From Letharia columbiana (taxonomy: Eukaryota > Ascomycota > Lecanoromycetes > Lecanorales > Parmeliaceae): a stretch of DNA of 64,000 bases. Within the stretch, counting starts at the first letter, position 1; each line of letters opens with the position of its first letter. A program made the translations under genes and the position numbers. Where the stretch lies: NCBI RefSeq assembly GCF_014066305.1, contig NW_023501049.1, positions 519,001 to 583,000 on the forward strand, in the 5' to 3' direction. The notes below the pieces were generated by a model. The model searched no databases, was not told where the DNA came from, and worked only from the letters and a program-made list of their open reading frames with translations. Positions 34,422 through 45,922 of the stretch are shown here, in pieces.

Positions 34422-36878
34422 TTACCACCAACTCATCAAGTTCACGTCCTGCTGCGGGCCAGTCGGAAGACTCTGGCCATTCTGATTCTCCAGCTGATAA
34501 CCCTTGATCATGTCATCCCAACCAGTCCAATTCATATCATTATCCTCAATCAGGCGATCCTGTGCAAAGATGCTGGGATCAAAATTCCATTGGTCTGTGT
34601 TGTTCGTTCCATTCATTGTATCTGTAGATTGCGGTTGACCCAGAGGCACAAATGACTGTTGCAATCCGTTCAGGCCGTTCGAGCCCGTCGCGGTGGCTGA
34701 TAGGGTATCAGTCACTGGCCCTGGCATCTCGAAAGTAGAAAAGTCTAGCGAAGGGTCTCCAGTAGACATGGGGCCTGGCGCGAGATTGAACCGTGTAGTG
34801 GCGGGCCCCAGAGAGCCATCTAGTGGGAATCGAGCTCGCTTATCCAAGGCTTTCGACCGCTCGGCTCTTGCCTTTGCCATGAGCTTCCGCAGCGGTTTCC
34901 AGAGCATTCCTCGCTGGTTGGAGGTAACTGTCCCTCCCCAGTCATCGAAGACCCCTTCAATTACCATCCAAGCCTTGTCGACCTCGGGACCAATAGTCCG
35001 AGTACATAGCTGCGAAATGACGAAGGCTATGGCATGCCATTGTACATATGTGCGGAAAAGCCAGCCCCATCTCAGTGTGGTATTTTCAGTCTCTAGAAGA
35101 CGGGAGAACTGAACAACCTCAAGTGAAGTGCGGAACAACCGGTCTTTCGTTTCTTGTGGGAGGCCTGCACCAGCATCTGATCTTGAAAAAGGATGATGCA
35201 CCACAAGCCACATCTTGGCGAGAATGAGTCGTGCTACCGTCACTGCGACCCAATGGAGAGGGACATTCGTGTCGCAGTGGCTGAGATACTTTTTTTCGAG
35301 ATATTGGTGCAGGTCTTCAATCATGCATTCTTTATCCTCGATACTAAGGCTAGCGTTCATGGTTCGGCAACGGCCTTCTCCAGGTGGAGCATAGCTAAGA
35401 CGTCTGACTGTTATACCCATTGAGTATCGGATGAGATCGAAAGTCATTTCGGTAGCGCCTTCATGTTCCGCGGGAGCCTCTTTCATACTGGGATCAATGT
35501 CCTCGTCGTTGATATTGAGGGGGAATTTGGTGTCGAAGCTCTGCTCGACAATGGAGGGATCAGAGCCTTGATCTTCTGAAGCACGCGCATCGAGTGAACT
35601 AATCTGCCACCACAGCCGTCTGCGCATCTCGGTTTCAAATGGTGAAAGCCCAAATCGCTGTCCGTCGCGATGGATACCGAGACCCTGGGCAAGACGAATG
35701 AGAAGACCTGTGAGAGTCCAGACATATCGTGTGTCGTCAGATCTGCGGACACATGTCAAGAAAAGCAGCAAGGACTGCAAGACCAATAGCTCCTGAGTGT
35801 TGAGGAATCCGGCGCGCGCTAAAGCTTGCTCAACTGCAAATCGATACTTTCGAAGCGCAGCTTGCTTCTCCAAGCCCAATTGTAATATGCAGTCGTCAGT
35901 CGATAGCGTTGTAATTGCAGCAAAGTATATGGTGAACATCAGGACCTCGATGGGCTTACTGACATGGTCGAGGTCAAGCGACGCCTGAGATATCATTTTC
36001 CCGTAGTGGGGAATATGGAGGAGCTTGATCACCGGGTCGACGTTTGCCTTGAAAACGGCCCAGTATATTGGGATTTGTTCGGGCGGGGGATGAAAGTTGC
36101 GTAGAGAGCGGATTGTGGAGCTAAAGCCGAAGATGAAACCCTGATGATGTGCGGATGCTGACGAGCCAGAGCCCGGCGAAGGATAGTCCTCTTCGTCTTC
36201 GGTGTCATCGTCAAGTATATCGCGCATCTCTGCTACCTCTTCACTTAGACTGTTCCAGAATTTGTTACTGACATATCGACTCTTTCCGTTCTCCACTTTC
36301 AGCCTTCCAAATTCTTTAATCAAACTGCCCGTCTCCGCATAGACACGATTGGGCTCATGCTGTCCTAACATGCCACAATTTTTGGCTATTTTGATATCTT
36401 TGATATCCAAATCGCTAGGTCCATTTGGCTGTAATGGCTCGAATTCCTGCTTTTGGACCTCAACCGGCTCATTCGCAGTTTCTGCCTCCTCATCGATTCC
36501 CTTCCCTAGGCTCTGCACCACACCCTCTAGCCTTCTCAGTCTCGCCAAGAGCTCCGTATCGGGCGGTTTTCTGCTGCGTCTGGGCGCCCTTCCTGGGCCA
36601 GGAAATATACACTCGATTACTGCTCTGTTGCAATTTGAGCATGGATGTCTCTTATCACACTTCACTTTCCTCTTCCTGCATGTGGTGCATGATCTTGCAT
36701 TTAAGCCTGAGGTAGCGTTTGCAGCACTAACCGTAGGGGATGTACCATGTTTTCCGTTGGTTGTGGGCGGGTCACTGGGTTCGCGACTGCTGTTTGGGGT
36801 ACGGGTCGCCAAGCCGAATGTGCCTGAAAAGTTTGTTTCTACCGGAGAGGTAGAAAAGTCCTTGTCGAATTGAGGCAT
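34422..36878 (-). CDS. Zn(II)2Cys6 transcription factor with fungal-trans domain, intronless, 818 aa
   Basis: One exon. The zinc cluster has cysteines at residues 64, 67, 74, 80, 83 and 90 (SCTTCRKRKVKCDKRHPCSNC), followed by a basic linker and a short leucine-bearing coiled coil (TELLARLRRLEGVVQSLGKG). The middle domain has the usual landmarks: QELLVLQSLLLFLTCVRR, IRLAQGLGIHRDG, FETEMRRRLWWQISSLDARASED. The C-terminus is Asn/Gln/Thr-rich and likely activates transcription. It should be a nuclear sequence-specific regulator. The nearest gene is the methyltransferase about 670 bp away, divergently placed; regulator-methyltransferase pairs occur in metabolite clusters, but no polyketide synthase, peptide synthetase or terpene cyclase lies in this window, so a cluster role is not supported. 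No ortholog of known target is recognised. Confidence 0.95.
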   Translation of the reverse strand: MPQFDKDFSTSPVETNFSGTFGLATRTPNSSREPSDPPTTNGKHGTSPTVSAANATSGLNARSCTTCRKRKVKCDKRHPCSNCNRAVIECIFPGPGRAPRRSRKPPDTELLARLRRLEGVVQSLGKGIDEEAETANEPVEVQKQEFEPLQPNGPSDLDIKDIKIAKNCGMLGQHEPNRVYAETGSLIKEFGRLKVENGKSRYVSNKFWNSLSEEVAEMRDILDDDTEDEEDYPSPGSGSSASAHHQGFIFGFSSTIRSLRNFHPPPEQIPIYWAVFKANVDPVIKLLHIPHYGKMISQASLDLDHVSKPIEVLMFTIYFAAITTLSTDDCILQLGLEKQAALRKYRFAVEQALARAGFLNTQELLVLQSLLLFLTCVRRSDDTRYVWTLTGLLIRLAQGLGIHRDGQRFGLSPFETEMRRRLWWQISSLDARASEDQGSDPSIVEQSFDTKFPLNINDEDIDPSMKEAPAEHEGATEMTFDLIRYSMGITVRRLSYAPPGEGRCRTMNASLSIEDKECMIEDLHQYLEKKYLSHCDTNVPLHWVAVTVARLILAKMWLVVHHPFSRSDAGAGLPQETKDRLFRTSLEVVQFSRLLETENTTLRWGWLFRTYVQWHAIAFVISQLCTRTIGPEVDKAWMVIEGVFDDWGGTVTSNQRGMLWKPLRKLMAKARAERSKALDKRARFPLDGSLGPATTRFNLAPGPMSTGDPSLDFSTFEMPGPVTDTLSATATGSNGLNGLQQSFVPLGQPQSTDTMNGTNNTDQWNFDPSIFAQDRLIEDNDMNWTGWDDMIKGYQLENQNGQSLPTGPQQDVNLMSWW

Positions 36879-37549
36879 TGGAGGAGGTTCCTCGATGTCT
36901 GAAGTGTGATTTCCAGAAGGACGGCCAGTAATGAATGCGCAACTTCAAGTCCCGATGGTGAATGGGTAAATAGACGGTCAAGACAGCCGCCAACAGACAA
37001 TCAGATGACAGATATTGAATTCTCTACAGGGATGTTGAGATGGTAAGCAGAGAAAAGGGTCAGTCGATAGTCGTGTGATGCTTGGATGGGGAAATGGAGA
37101 AGAATCAGGTCAGGCACGACTTCTTCGTTGCGAATAGGATTATAGGAATCCGTCCTCTCAACCTTCAACTGCGGAACTTCCCGTTCCCTCGTTTGACGTT
37201 TGACTTGTTTGAGTCATATGCGCACTTCGGACTTTAGAGCTTCCCCGAAACTTTAAGAGTACGAGTACCTCTGGGCAATTAGTTGAAGAAGCATAGAAAC
37301 ATCTTGTCTCTTGCACACCAACTTTGCCTCTTTCTATCTGAGTCATTACTACTTCCAATGCCAGGGAAAGTCATCTATTGGATTATTGGAGTAAGCCCCT
37401 ACGCCTAATGTAAAGGTAGAGGTTCGAGTCTACGACTATGCCCAAGAGAGCATGTCCATAATCTCCCTCGATTACTGGCATCACTGTTGCCTAGAATTGT
37501 CCATCTTCATTCTTCTCGAGCAAGCAAGACTCCATCCATTCCATCAACC
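36879..37549. other. Divergent promoter between the Zn2Cys6 gene and the methyltransferase
   Basis: About 670 bp. It contains a short hairpin with a GGTTCGAGTC loop near 37.42 kb that looks like a tRNA T-arm but has no acceptor or D-arm partner. Otherwise I see nothing distinctive. Confidence 0.6.
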
Positions 37550-38561
37550 ATGTCATCTGCTTCAGACAACTTAGCCAGATTGGCCAAAGATGTTCCTTGG
37601 GTTTTCAAGACACCACCAGAACTCAGTGACGCCGCACGAGAGCTCCTAGAACAGTATTCCCATATCCCCAAGGTCTGGTAAATCAGCACGTCCTTGATAT
37701 GCGAGAAAGGGCCTGGTCCATATTTCCATATCCATGTATAGGGAAATAGCAAGGCATATTGAGCACTTTTCCAGTCACTTTTCTAGAATTCGTAAAAGGA
37801 CAATATCCTTTCCTCGACCTCTCCGTCTCGCTCCGTCCCTCCTATCCATGCATCCTTTCCTCGCTCAAAGCGCCCCAGTCACAGTACACCCCCCTAGACC
37901 TAGGCTGTTGTTTCGCACCAGATATCCGGAAACTCGTGTATGACGGGTCTCCTTCTCAGAACATGTACACTTGGGACTGGAAGGGCGAGTTCCTAGACCT
38001 GGGTCATGGCCTCTTCAATGACAAGGAAGCACTAAAGACGCATGGTTTTGCGGCCGACATCTTCGCCCCAAGCTCGGCGCTCGGTGAGATGGACGGCAAG
38101 ATTGATGCAATCTACGCTGCTAGCTCCCTCCGTACGTACATTTCGGAGCTGATCCTTTGAGATTGAGGCACGAGACTTGTCTCGGGAGCAAAAGAACCCT
38201 TCTACTCTCGGGACCTGTCTTGCATGTCTTGCAACTCCAGTTTCTGCCTCCAACAGGTATTGCTCACTCCAAAATATGCGTAGACATTTTCTCCTGGGAC
38301 GACCAGATGAAAATATGCGAGCGGATCATCAAGATATTAAAAGCACAAAAAGGCAGTGTAGTGTTTGGACGGCAAATCGGCAATGTAAAGGGACACGAGA
38401 TAGAATACACAGCGCGAGCGGGGGCTAAAATCTGGCTACATAATGCTGATAGCTTGGGACGAATGTGGGATCACGTAGGAAAAGAGACTGGAACAGCTTG
38501 GAGAACGTGGGCGGAGCTGTACGATGTGGACGGACGATGGAACCAAGATTTTAAGAGTTGA
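37550..38561 (+). CDS. AusD/LaeA-like SAM methyltransferase, probably frameshifted
   Basis: The segments line up with a fungal methyltransferase family found in meroterpenoid and other metabolite clusters (AusD-type). Order: VPWVFKTPPELSDAARELLEQ in the first frame, then HVLDMRERAWSIFPYPC one base out of frame, then GQYPFLDLSVSLRP, the SAM-binding motif LDLGCCFAPDIRKL (about 37.89-37.94 kb), YAASSL, and after a 152-nt intron (38132-38283) HIFSWDDQMKICERIIKILKAQKGSVVFGRQ. Two problems occur. A base is missing near 37675 between IPK and LVNQHV, with no intron to explain it. An in-frame TAG at 37747-37749 is avoided only if a 39-nt intron (37736-37774) is real. The product would be about 300 aa, normal for the family. 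Either the gene is a recent pseudogene or the sequence has a 1-base error. Confidence 0.72.
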
Positions 38562-38865
38562 GGTCGAGAGAGTTGCGTGAAAGTTGCAATATGTGTTGTC
38601 GATCCGCAGATGTTTTCTGACTGTATCGTCGTGATCGAAATGCAAGCACAAATCTGACTCCCCTCTGTTGTTCCAGATACACACATCCTGTGCGAGGTTG
38701 CAAAATTTGATATGGCCACCTTGCAGTCTTCACCATATCTGCAAAGCATCCAATCGCGATTCAGCTTTTCCAGTCGAGATGCTTTGAGAAACAAGATTCT
38801 ACCGTCAGAGGCTCGAATCGCATGACAAATTCCACATACCTCCTTTCCAGTCATAATCTACGTAT

Positions 38866-40702
38866 TCACCCTAGCAGATCATCCAACGCACCTCCACCTC
38901 CACTCCTTTGCCCGTTGCTCTGCATCGGCTGCATTGGCGCCGTAGGCATGGCTGCCTGGCTGCTTACCGCAGGAGCTCCCCAGATCTGGGTCGACGCCTT
39001 TTCTCTCTGTATTGCCGCCAGACCTGGTCCTGCACTAGTTGGCGTTGAGGTTTTCTTGATTCCCGCACCTGCACTTGCCGTAGACCATAACGAACCAAAG
39101 ACATCGCCGCCGGATGACGAGGCTTTCGCGGCGGGTTTGGAAAAACTATTCGTGGAGGCCACGCCTGGTCTTGCACTTGGGACTGAGGAAGGCTGCTGGG
39201 AAGGTGTGGGCGCTTGCACAGAAGTGAAATAGTTGGGTGTTGCGGCTTGATAGCCTGTAGGACGAGGAGGTTGCTGTTGGGTTTGTGTTTGTGCGAGCGG
39301 TGGTGGAGATGTAAAGGCGCTTGCTGGTGGGGAGGAGATGTTGTAATTAGGTGCTGGCGGCGAGGCCTTACTGCCCATAGCGCTGGGTGCTGGCGATATG
39401 GAATTGAAGCCGACTAGATCATTGAGGTTGTTACCTTGTGAGGGGGCGACGGGTCTCGGCGCCGCGAATTGGGTGCTTGATGCTGTAGTGCTGGTGGATA
39501 GTGGTAGACCAGGTATCGATGGCCTTGAAGGAGCTGCTGTGATAGGTGTGGCAGATTGGAAATCGTCGAAGTCATCGTCGTCTGTTGCGCCAGTATTTAG
39601 TGGGTTTGTAGCGGGTTTCCTCATACTGGAGGCGAACTCTTTCGGAGGGGTTTCAGGTGGAATGTCGTTGTCAAAGGCCAGAATATCGATCTCTGGTTCT
39701 TTTGGTTTAGCCGGCTCGGCTTTCTTTTGCTCTCGTTTTGGGACGTCTGCTTTCCGTCGTGAAGTCGACGAAACCTCGCCATCGTCGCCCTCGTCATATT
39801 CCTCAAATCGATCTTTCCTGCTGCTCGAGTCCTGGAAACCAGACGTATTTCCTCCATATCCACCACCATCACCGTAGACTCCACCACTGTATGCCCCGTA
39901 TCCACCAGAATCTTCACTGCCAAAGCCGGCATACCGGCTGCCGCTGGACATGCCACCGCTCATCGCACCGCCCTCGACGCCTCCGAATTTATTGCGGTTG
40001 GACCTGGCTTTTTTCCGTTCGGCTCGGATACGTTCAACATCTCCTAGCAGCTCGGCCAGCTCTTTTGATCGGTTACGCACGTTTACTCCCTGATCTTTGC
40101 CATTCTGATCGATAAAGTGGAACTGCCGTAGCATCTTGAGAAGAGAGGTGTGGGATCGGGCATCGTCGATCACTCGCTCTGAACCATTCTTGATGAGAAA
40201 CTCGAGTAGTTGGAGACCCTGCGAGCCGTCAGTGACCAATTGTAAAATCTCGAGCGAGCGATGTCTGGACCTTATAGATCTGCCTCCACTCCTCCGCAGC
40301 TTTCTCCGTGAATCGTTTGTATATCATGGGCATAATCTCATTAAGCAATTGACTGAAGTCGTCCCATTAGCAAGCTCGATGCAGGGAACCGTATTCCATA
40401 CTAGTTGTGTGTGCCATTGGCAATTTCCTGCATCAGTGACGATGAAGCGCCCCATGGCTCGTTATTGGTAGCTTCTCGGACCTGGAATTGATAATGAACA
40501 GATTCGATGAAGCTTTGACACCACCAATGCCTACCTTCGCTTCCATCTCCGTGTAATTCATGACGGCTTGGAAAGGCATGTCAGCTTTAGCTTCAGCTAC
40601 AGTGCCAATTACAGGCTCACCATTTTGAACCTTCCGTACACCGGCTTTCAGGTCATACAAGGTCAGGTTGCTGACCTGGTCTTTGAGACTGTTGAGATCC
40701 AT
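38866..40702 (-). CDS. ENT3: Golgi/endosomal epsin, Ent3-like ENTH protein, 542 aa
   Basis: Exons 40621-40702, 40535-40566, 40402-40481, 40271-40352 and 38866-40218; introns 54, 53, 49 and 52 nt. Spliced, the N-terminus begins MDLNSLKDQVSNLTLYDLKA and runs into NAVMNYTEMEAKVREATNN and EPWGASSSLMQEIANGTHN, the ENTH domain (about residues 1-160), with RHFHFIDQNGKD-like basic lipid-binding stretches near its end. ENTH domains bind phosphoinositides and SNAREs. The NLTLYDLKAGVRK type matches the Ent3/epsinR branch, which works with clathrin adaptors (AP-1, GGA) at the trans-Golgi and endosomes. The tail is disordered, Gly/Ser/Tyr-rich then Pro/Gln/Thr-rich, with acidic DDDDFDDFQSA-type adaptor-binding motifs, and ends GGGALDDLLG. 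It is tail-to-tail with the methyltransferase (304 bp). Confidence 0.93.
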
Positions 40703-41279
40703 GTTGGTTTTTTACGTTGGTGGTTGGGGGAACGAAGGGGTTGCAGCGGTCGAAAGCTGGGTTGGGGGGCTTTTTTTGTCCATCATTCTACGCTAGCCAG
40801 ATCAGACCAAGATGCAGATTCACGCCTTCTACGTGCATATTTCCGTACGAATTGAGTCTTTGGAATTACCCTTCCTTTGATTCAAGAAATAGTATTAAAG
40901 ACGTCTGTTAGGGTAAGCCACGAAGATCTCTCCAGAACTCCATGGCAACCTTTTCAATCAAGGAGCAGTGAAATATAGGTGACAGAGGGCAAGTGCAGAA
41001 TGGCTGAAGAGCCTCTCAATTTAATCAAGATGCTCTCCGGCACCGAAGGAACGCCTATATGCTACTCCTATGCCCGCTTGCTTGATACTCGCTCATGTAA
41101 CGCTGATGGAAGTTTGCGTCTAGAAACTCAATAATATTGACACGAAAGAATATCAACAGGACGTAAGACTCAGCTGACAGTAACCACCAAGAACGAAAGG
41201 GAATGTTCGGGTATCTTAGAAACGAACGTCTGTCATGTAAAATGGAAATGCAACGATAAATCAGTCGCCTGTGCGAGTG
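40703..41279. other. ENT3 promoter and NBP2-like 3' region
   Basis: About 580 bp between two minus-strand genes. I see no extra gene. Confidence 0.6.
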
Positions 41280-42869
41280 TTACCGCTTTCCTTTCGACTG
41301 ATCCTTTTCGGCCTCGCTCTCCTCGTCTGCCTCCGCTTCTTCCTCCGGTCCTTTCATAACCTCGAAACCTCGCAGGCCATGGGGACCTGCAGAGGGGCTC
41401 GTGACTGTAGGACTTCCATAATGCACCACTTGGGGTGGAGTGCCTCCTGCCTTTTCACCCCGCAGATGATGGGGATAGGGATTCAAATCCTTGCTGCTCG
41501 TTGAAAATGTGCTGACTATCGGAGGCCGCTTCTCACCGCCACTGCTTACGTTGCTGCCGTGAGCTGAATGCGTGTGCACCCCCGGCTCAGACTGGGTTGG
41601 CGTCGCTACGGAGTCATGCATCGTTGTCACTGGGGACGATGGACCGCCCTCTTCAACTGGCTGCTCTCCACTCAAAGCGCTCCAGCCGCCTTCAATGTCA
41701 CGCAGTAGCCGCACAAATTCTTCTGGCACAAGCCCCGATTCACCAGTCTTGGGATCCTCGGCCACCAGCCAGCCTTGACCGTGACGATAAGAAACCCATA
41801 CTATCTGACCCTCTTTTAAAGGAAGCTCACTTACGCTCTCCCTAGCAAAATCGAAGAGTGCGACAGCCTTGCCGTGCATTTCCTCGTCAGGAGAAGCAAT
41901 CGTAAACTGGTAGTCTCTCGAATATCGAGAATCTGTATCCTGGTCTGGCATTCCTGAACCTTCGTCGCTCGAATCTTCTGAGGCATCTTCTTGTGCGTAA
42001 GACCGATTCGGTAATGTTGCAAAATGGGAATCTCTTTGTCTGGGGCTTGCATAGGTGTTCGGAGCTAGCAGTGACTGCCGTGCCTGGTCAGGCGGGTATG
42101 TGACGAGCTCCCCTCCAGGACCATCTGCGCTTTCGTCCTCTTCGCCAATGTAGTATGTTTGGGTCCCATCGCCGTTGACACCCGCAAAGTAACTCCGCGA
42201 TCCTTCATGGTTGGGTGGCAAATCATCCTCATCTTCCTCCTCCACGTCTTGCTGTGGGCTTCTTCCCCTTCTTTTTCCAGGCCTAGAGCCCGCAGCAGCA
42301 AACGTTGACTTGTTCTTCTTATGTCTCGAGCTAACCACGACTGGACTGTGCAAATCCTCATCCTCGCTGTACGGTGGGCCGTCTCCGTATGCCATCTGAG
42401 GCAGCTGCTGGTTAGAGAAGAAACCATCACCTCCCCAAGGCCCGGCAGACCACTGTGGATTTGCGCCGTCCCATGTAGCGTTTGCAGGATCTGACGACCT
42501 GCGCTGCCTTTCGCTAGCAGGCGTCGAATTTCCAGAAGGCGGCTCCGATACCTCTGGAGGAGGCCCGTAATGCCAAGGATGTACTATTGGATACGCAAAA
42601 TCTCGAACTAGGGCGTAGGGGAGGCTAGAATGGAAAGCAGGAAAAGCATAGGAGACCGGTCTCGAGCCCCCGTGAGAGTATTTCGATGTCGTAGAGTACG
42701 TTGACATTCGACTTTTGGCATATGATGGCGGCCGCTGCAACGGTGCTCGCCGATTAGGGGGGTTGGTGTTCAAGGGAGATAGCGTGGGTATGTGAGCACT
42801 AGGCGATGGCGATCCCGATGGTGATTGTGTGTGATGCGGGGAGGAGGATGGAGAATGCGATGGAGACAT
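41280..42869 (-). CDS. SH3-domain protein, Nbp2-like, intronless, 529 aa
   Basis: One SH3 domain at about residues 332-390 with the consensus ALFDF, a following ELPLKEGQIVW and the GWLVAEDPKTGESGLVPEEFV end. The ALFDF...WVSYRHGQGWLVAE version matches the fungal Nbp2 family, adaptors that bring the phosphatase Ptc1 to MAP kinase pathways (cell wall and osmotic stress). The remainder is disordered: a Ser/Pro/His-rich N-terminus, an internal VSYAFPAFHSSLPYALVRDF region, a highly acidic run (about 208-218) and an acidic-basic C-terminus. The protein is longer than yeast Nbp2, which is common in filamentous fungi. I infer orthology from the SH3 domain and its flanking acidic YIGEEDES region; other SH3 adaptors remain possible. 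Confidence 0.82.
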   Translation of the reverse strand: MSPSHSPSSSPHHTQSPSGSPSPSAHIPTLSPLNTNPPNRRAPLQRPPSYAKSRMSTYSTTSKYSHGGSRPVSYAFPAFHSSLPYALVRDFAYPIVHPWHYGPPPEVSEPPSGNSTPASERQRRSSDPANATWDGANPQWSAGPWGGDGFFSNQQLPQMAYGDGPPYSEDEDLHSPVVVSSRHKKNKSTFAAAGSRPGKRRGRSPQQDVEEEDEDDLPPNHEGSRSYFAGVNGDGTQTYYIGEEDESADGPGGELVTYPPDQARQSLLAPNTYASPRQRDSHFATLPNRSYAQEDASEDSSDEGSGMPDQDTDSRYSRDYQFTIASPDEEMHGKAVALFDFARESVSELPLKEGQIVWVSYRHGQGWLVAEDPKTGESGLVPEEFVRLLRDIEGGWSALSGEQPVEEGGPSSPVTTMHDSVATPTQSEPGVHTHSAHGSNVSSGGEKRPPIVSTFSTSSKDLNPYPHHLRGEKAGGTPPQVVHYGSPTVTSPSAGPHGLRGFEVMKGPEEEAEADEESEAEKDQSKGKR

Positions 42870-45800
42870 TACGGCAGTCGTTTCGTCGGTGTAAAGTCAA
42901 CCTCTAGAACGATAACCTCCCAAAAACCTCTCGTGTGACACAAGAGCCCGACGCTCCAAACACCGTCCACCGGTTGTCAGGATTGCAAATTGTTGGCGTC
43001 GAAGGTTTGTCTAAGCGTGTAGATTTCGTACCGGACTCGATCCAGGTGATGGAACCCGTACCCGAAGCTGTTGCCAGGGGTAGACACCTCCTTTGGGCTC
43101 AGTGTATGTACACCACCCGAAGATCTCGCTGAAAAGGAGCGTGCGCTGAAGATTCCGAGATGCGGAGTTTGGCCCCCACTGGGCCCAGGTATACGAGACC
43201 CGACCTCTCAAGAAAGAGGGTGTATCACGGTTGAGGATGTGGAGACACAGACCAGCTGCAAGTCTTCACCGCCAGGATGCAGTAATGTGTGAGGGCGGCA
43301 AGGAAGAGGCTGAGACCAAGAGGATCACTGGGCGCAGGCGCTTCTCGAGCTGGGATGCGGCGCCGGGCGTGTCGCCGTGTTCTAGCAGCTTCGATTGACG
43401 TCGACCGTCGATTATTTCCTTGTCGAGTAACTGGCACGGCCAAGTCTGAGAGGAGGGGATTCTCGTGTTGATTCCCTGAGAGTGGTGAAGGGTGAACTGA
43501 TTTGTTTTTCTGAACGCAAAGTAATCCAGACTCGGCGGGATGTTTATAAATAGATCAGCGTAAATTCATCTTCGTTTCCTTGATATCTGGCCGCAAGGAC
43601 GTCGAACTTGCTGGAGAGTTCTCCAATTACAATCATCACCAGCGACTTTCAACAAGATACTCACTGGTGTCAGAGAGATACCAGAGCCTCGGGCTTCCCA
43701 GTGCTCCGGATAGATCGGTTTATGCAGGGATCAGGCTTGGCCAAGCGTCAACATCCTCAGTCTCGCAAGATACGAGCGTCTTATTGATCTTCATCTCAAA
43801 CAAGAAAGGCCTAATGAGGCTCATGAATTTGACAAAATACTGCTTCGGATCGTCAATGACGACGACGATTTCATTAATAAATTTCGCTGTGGGCTTATGG
43901 TTGCTTGACTGACAACACTAAGGAATCATTTATCAATGGAATTTATCCCATTATTGTCAGCCCAAGCCACAGGCCTTTTACTCTCGAGTATTGACGGAGA
44001 TGTGGCGGACATAAATGGCCGCGCTATGAAGCGAACGCAGGGCGATTTCCAGACGTAATGCAGCGGATCCAGAGGATGACGAGATGTATCCCTCGAGATA
44101 GTCCAATGATTCTTATAAACCCTCCATACCATCCCAGAATTCACAATGAAAGTAGAAGTCCCAGTGATGCTGCTGAAGAATCTGGATCCTTCCCAACTGT
44201 GAAATGAAAGGAGTCTTCGCGTCACACTGTGTGGAAAGCATGAGTACGAGACTGACTTGACAGCTGGCAAATCGGCTGACGAAGATATACGACTCTTCAA
44301 GATCAAGCTACATGGAAAGGATAACAACCCACACATACTCACCTAATCAATCCTTTCGTGCGGATTCAATACTTCATTCAGTCTGCAATTGCTATGACTA
44401 TTACGAGGTCTCTAGGCCAATCCATGAAGTATGTAGGTGTGGATTTGCAGTGACATCAATTTTTCAGTCATGCATATGCGTATGTCGCTCGCAAGAAGCG
44501 AGGCCTACGTATCATCGGTCTGAGTGCTCTATATACTTATAAATATGTGCTATTTTCAAGCAGATCAAGTCAATCCTTGTCTGAGCGGAAAATATGCCAA
44601 ACTCGATTGAGAACCAGCATTTGCCATTCATCTGCGGCGAACGGGGTTTTCGGCCGTTGTGAGATAAATTATGCGGATCGCTGGCAATTTATTACCTTGC
44701 TACCTGCAGACCTGCAGCCTCTCCGGGCTATTTTGGAGTCTTACACGAACAATGGGCTGCAACACGATTGCGGCACCGGCTATAAGTCATCGAAACCTTC
44801 CCGTACCACCTCAAAGAGAGCAAGTCAACATGTGACTTGGCCAAATAGTCGTCATAACAATGGAACCATAATGGATTCTTTTTGAAAGATAGCGCTTGCT
44901 GTCGAATATTTCGTAGCTGCAACGAGGGTTTTCATGATAGATGGTTATCATGTGGGGATTTTCTGCACGCACTTGGGGCTTTGCTAGAATTTAGTATCTA
45001 CCTTGTAGTTGCTGTCAAAGGTTTTTTTCTTCTTCCTTCTTTACGGACTTATGCCGCCAAGTCACAACTGTTCTTTTTGGCTTACCACGCCTACAACGCG
45101 ATATCACGTGATTCAGCCCTACAAGCGAGTAAGAATCGATAGTCTAGAGGTATCAAAGCATAGAAACTGCATTTGAGTGGCAGCCAGGGTTGTCAAGATC
45201 GCTGATTCATACTCCGTACAGCAAATTGTGAGCTTGCTCAACATTTTAGCACAACCGCCATGCTTCCAGCTGAGCACAATGTCAGTACATTTATCATGAG
45301 AGTGTTGGGAGAACGACGATACGTGACGCGGGCGCAGATATAGGGGCAAAGAAACGGGTCTTGTGTTATTCTGGCTAATGCAAGCGAGTCATACATATGT
45401 CACTGATCTTTGCGGCCGGGGTGGATGAAGTTTGATTTGTAGCTGATTGAGATACTTAAAGTACCAGTGCTAAGACGAGTCATTTCTATTAACATTCGCC
45501 CGTCTCGTAAGAAAGACGTGATTCAGGCCGGGAATTTGGGGACGCCGAGGTGAATGATGCTGTGCTGATCCGTGCTTGGGGTTACATGATGGTGAATCTT
45601 GTGGTCGTCAAAGGGTCGTGGCACTAGTCGGGGTCGTGGATTGGTGTAGATGTGTCTGCGAATGGGAATCCGTTCTGTTGGTGCCAATAGAGTGGGTTGG
45701 TGTAAAGGGGTATAGCATAATACGGGAGACGAAGGAGTCGAAGAGCCAACATACTTTCGATATCCAGGCCAGGCGACAAACGAGCATTTGGTGTGATGCT

Positions 45801-45922
45801 TGCTCGAGCTCCTGGTAATATCATTCGAGCGAATCCGAGGGAATTGTGAAGAGGAGGCTCCTTGCAGGAACCGTGGAAGACCGGAGTGCGCAGGGGAAGC
45901 GCTTTCGTACTGAAGAGGTGTC
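42870..45922. other. Gene-poor stretch of about 3 kb
   Basis: Between the NBP2-like start and the importin alpha stop, both minus strand. I find no open frame with a family motif; the longest (43.6-43.9 plus, 43.9-44.3 minus) look random. The segment 44.3-45.1 kb is AT-richer. It may hold a lineage-specific or non-coding transcript, but nothing in the sequence shows it. Confidence 0.5.

Noticed and set aside
37378..37445. tRNA-like segment with GGTTCGAGTC
   Set aside because: It resembles a B box, but the 5-bp stem only closes with an 8-nt loop, and no D-arm, anticodon arm or matching acceptor strand lies upstream.
43926..44342. 138-codon minus-strand frame
   Set aside because: No motif, no neighbouring exon and no codon pattern distinguishing it from background.
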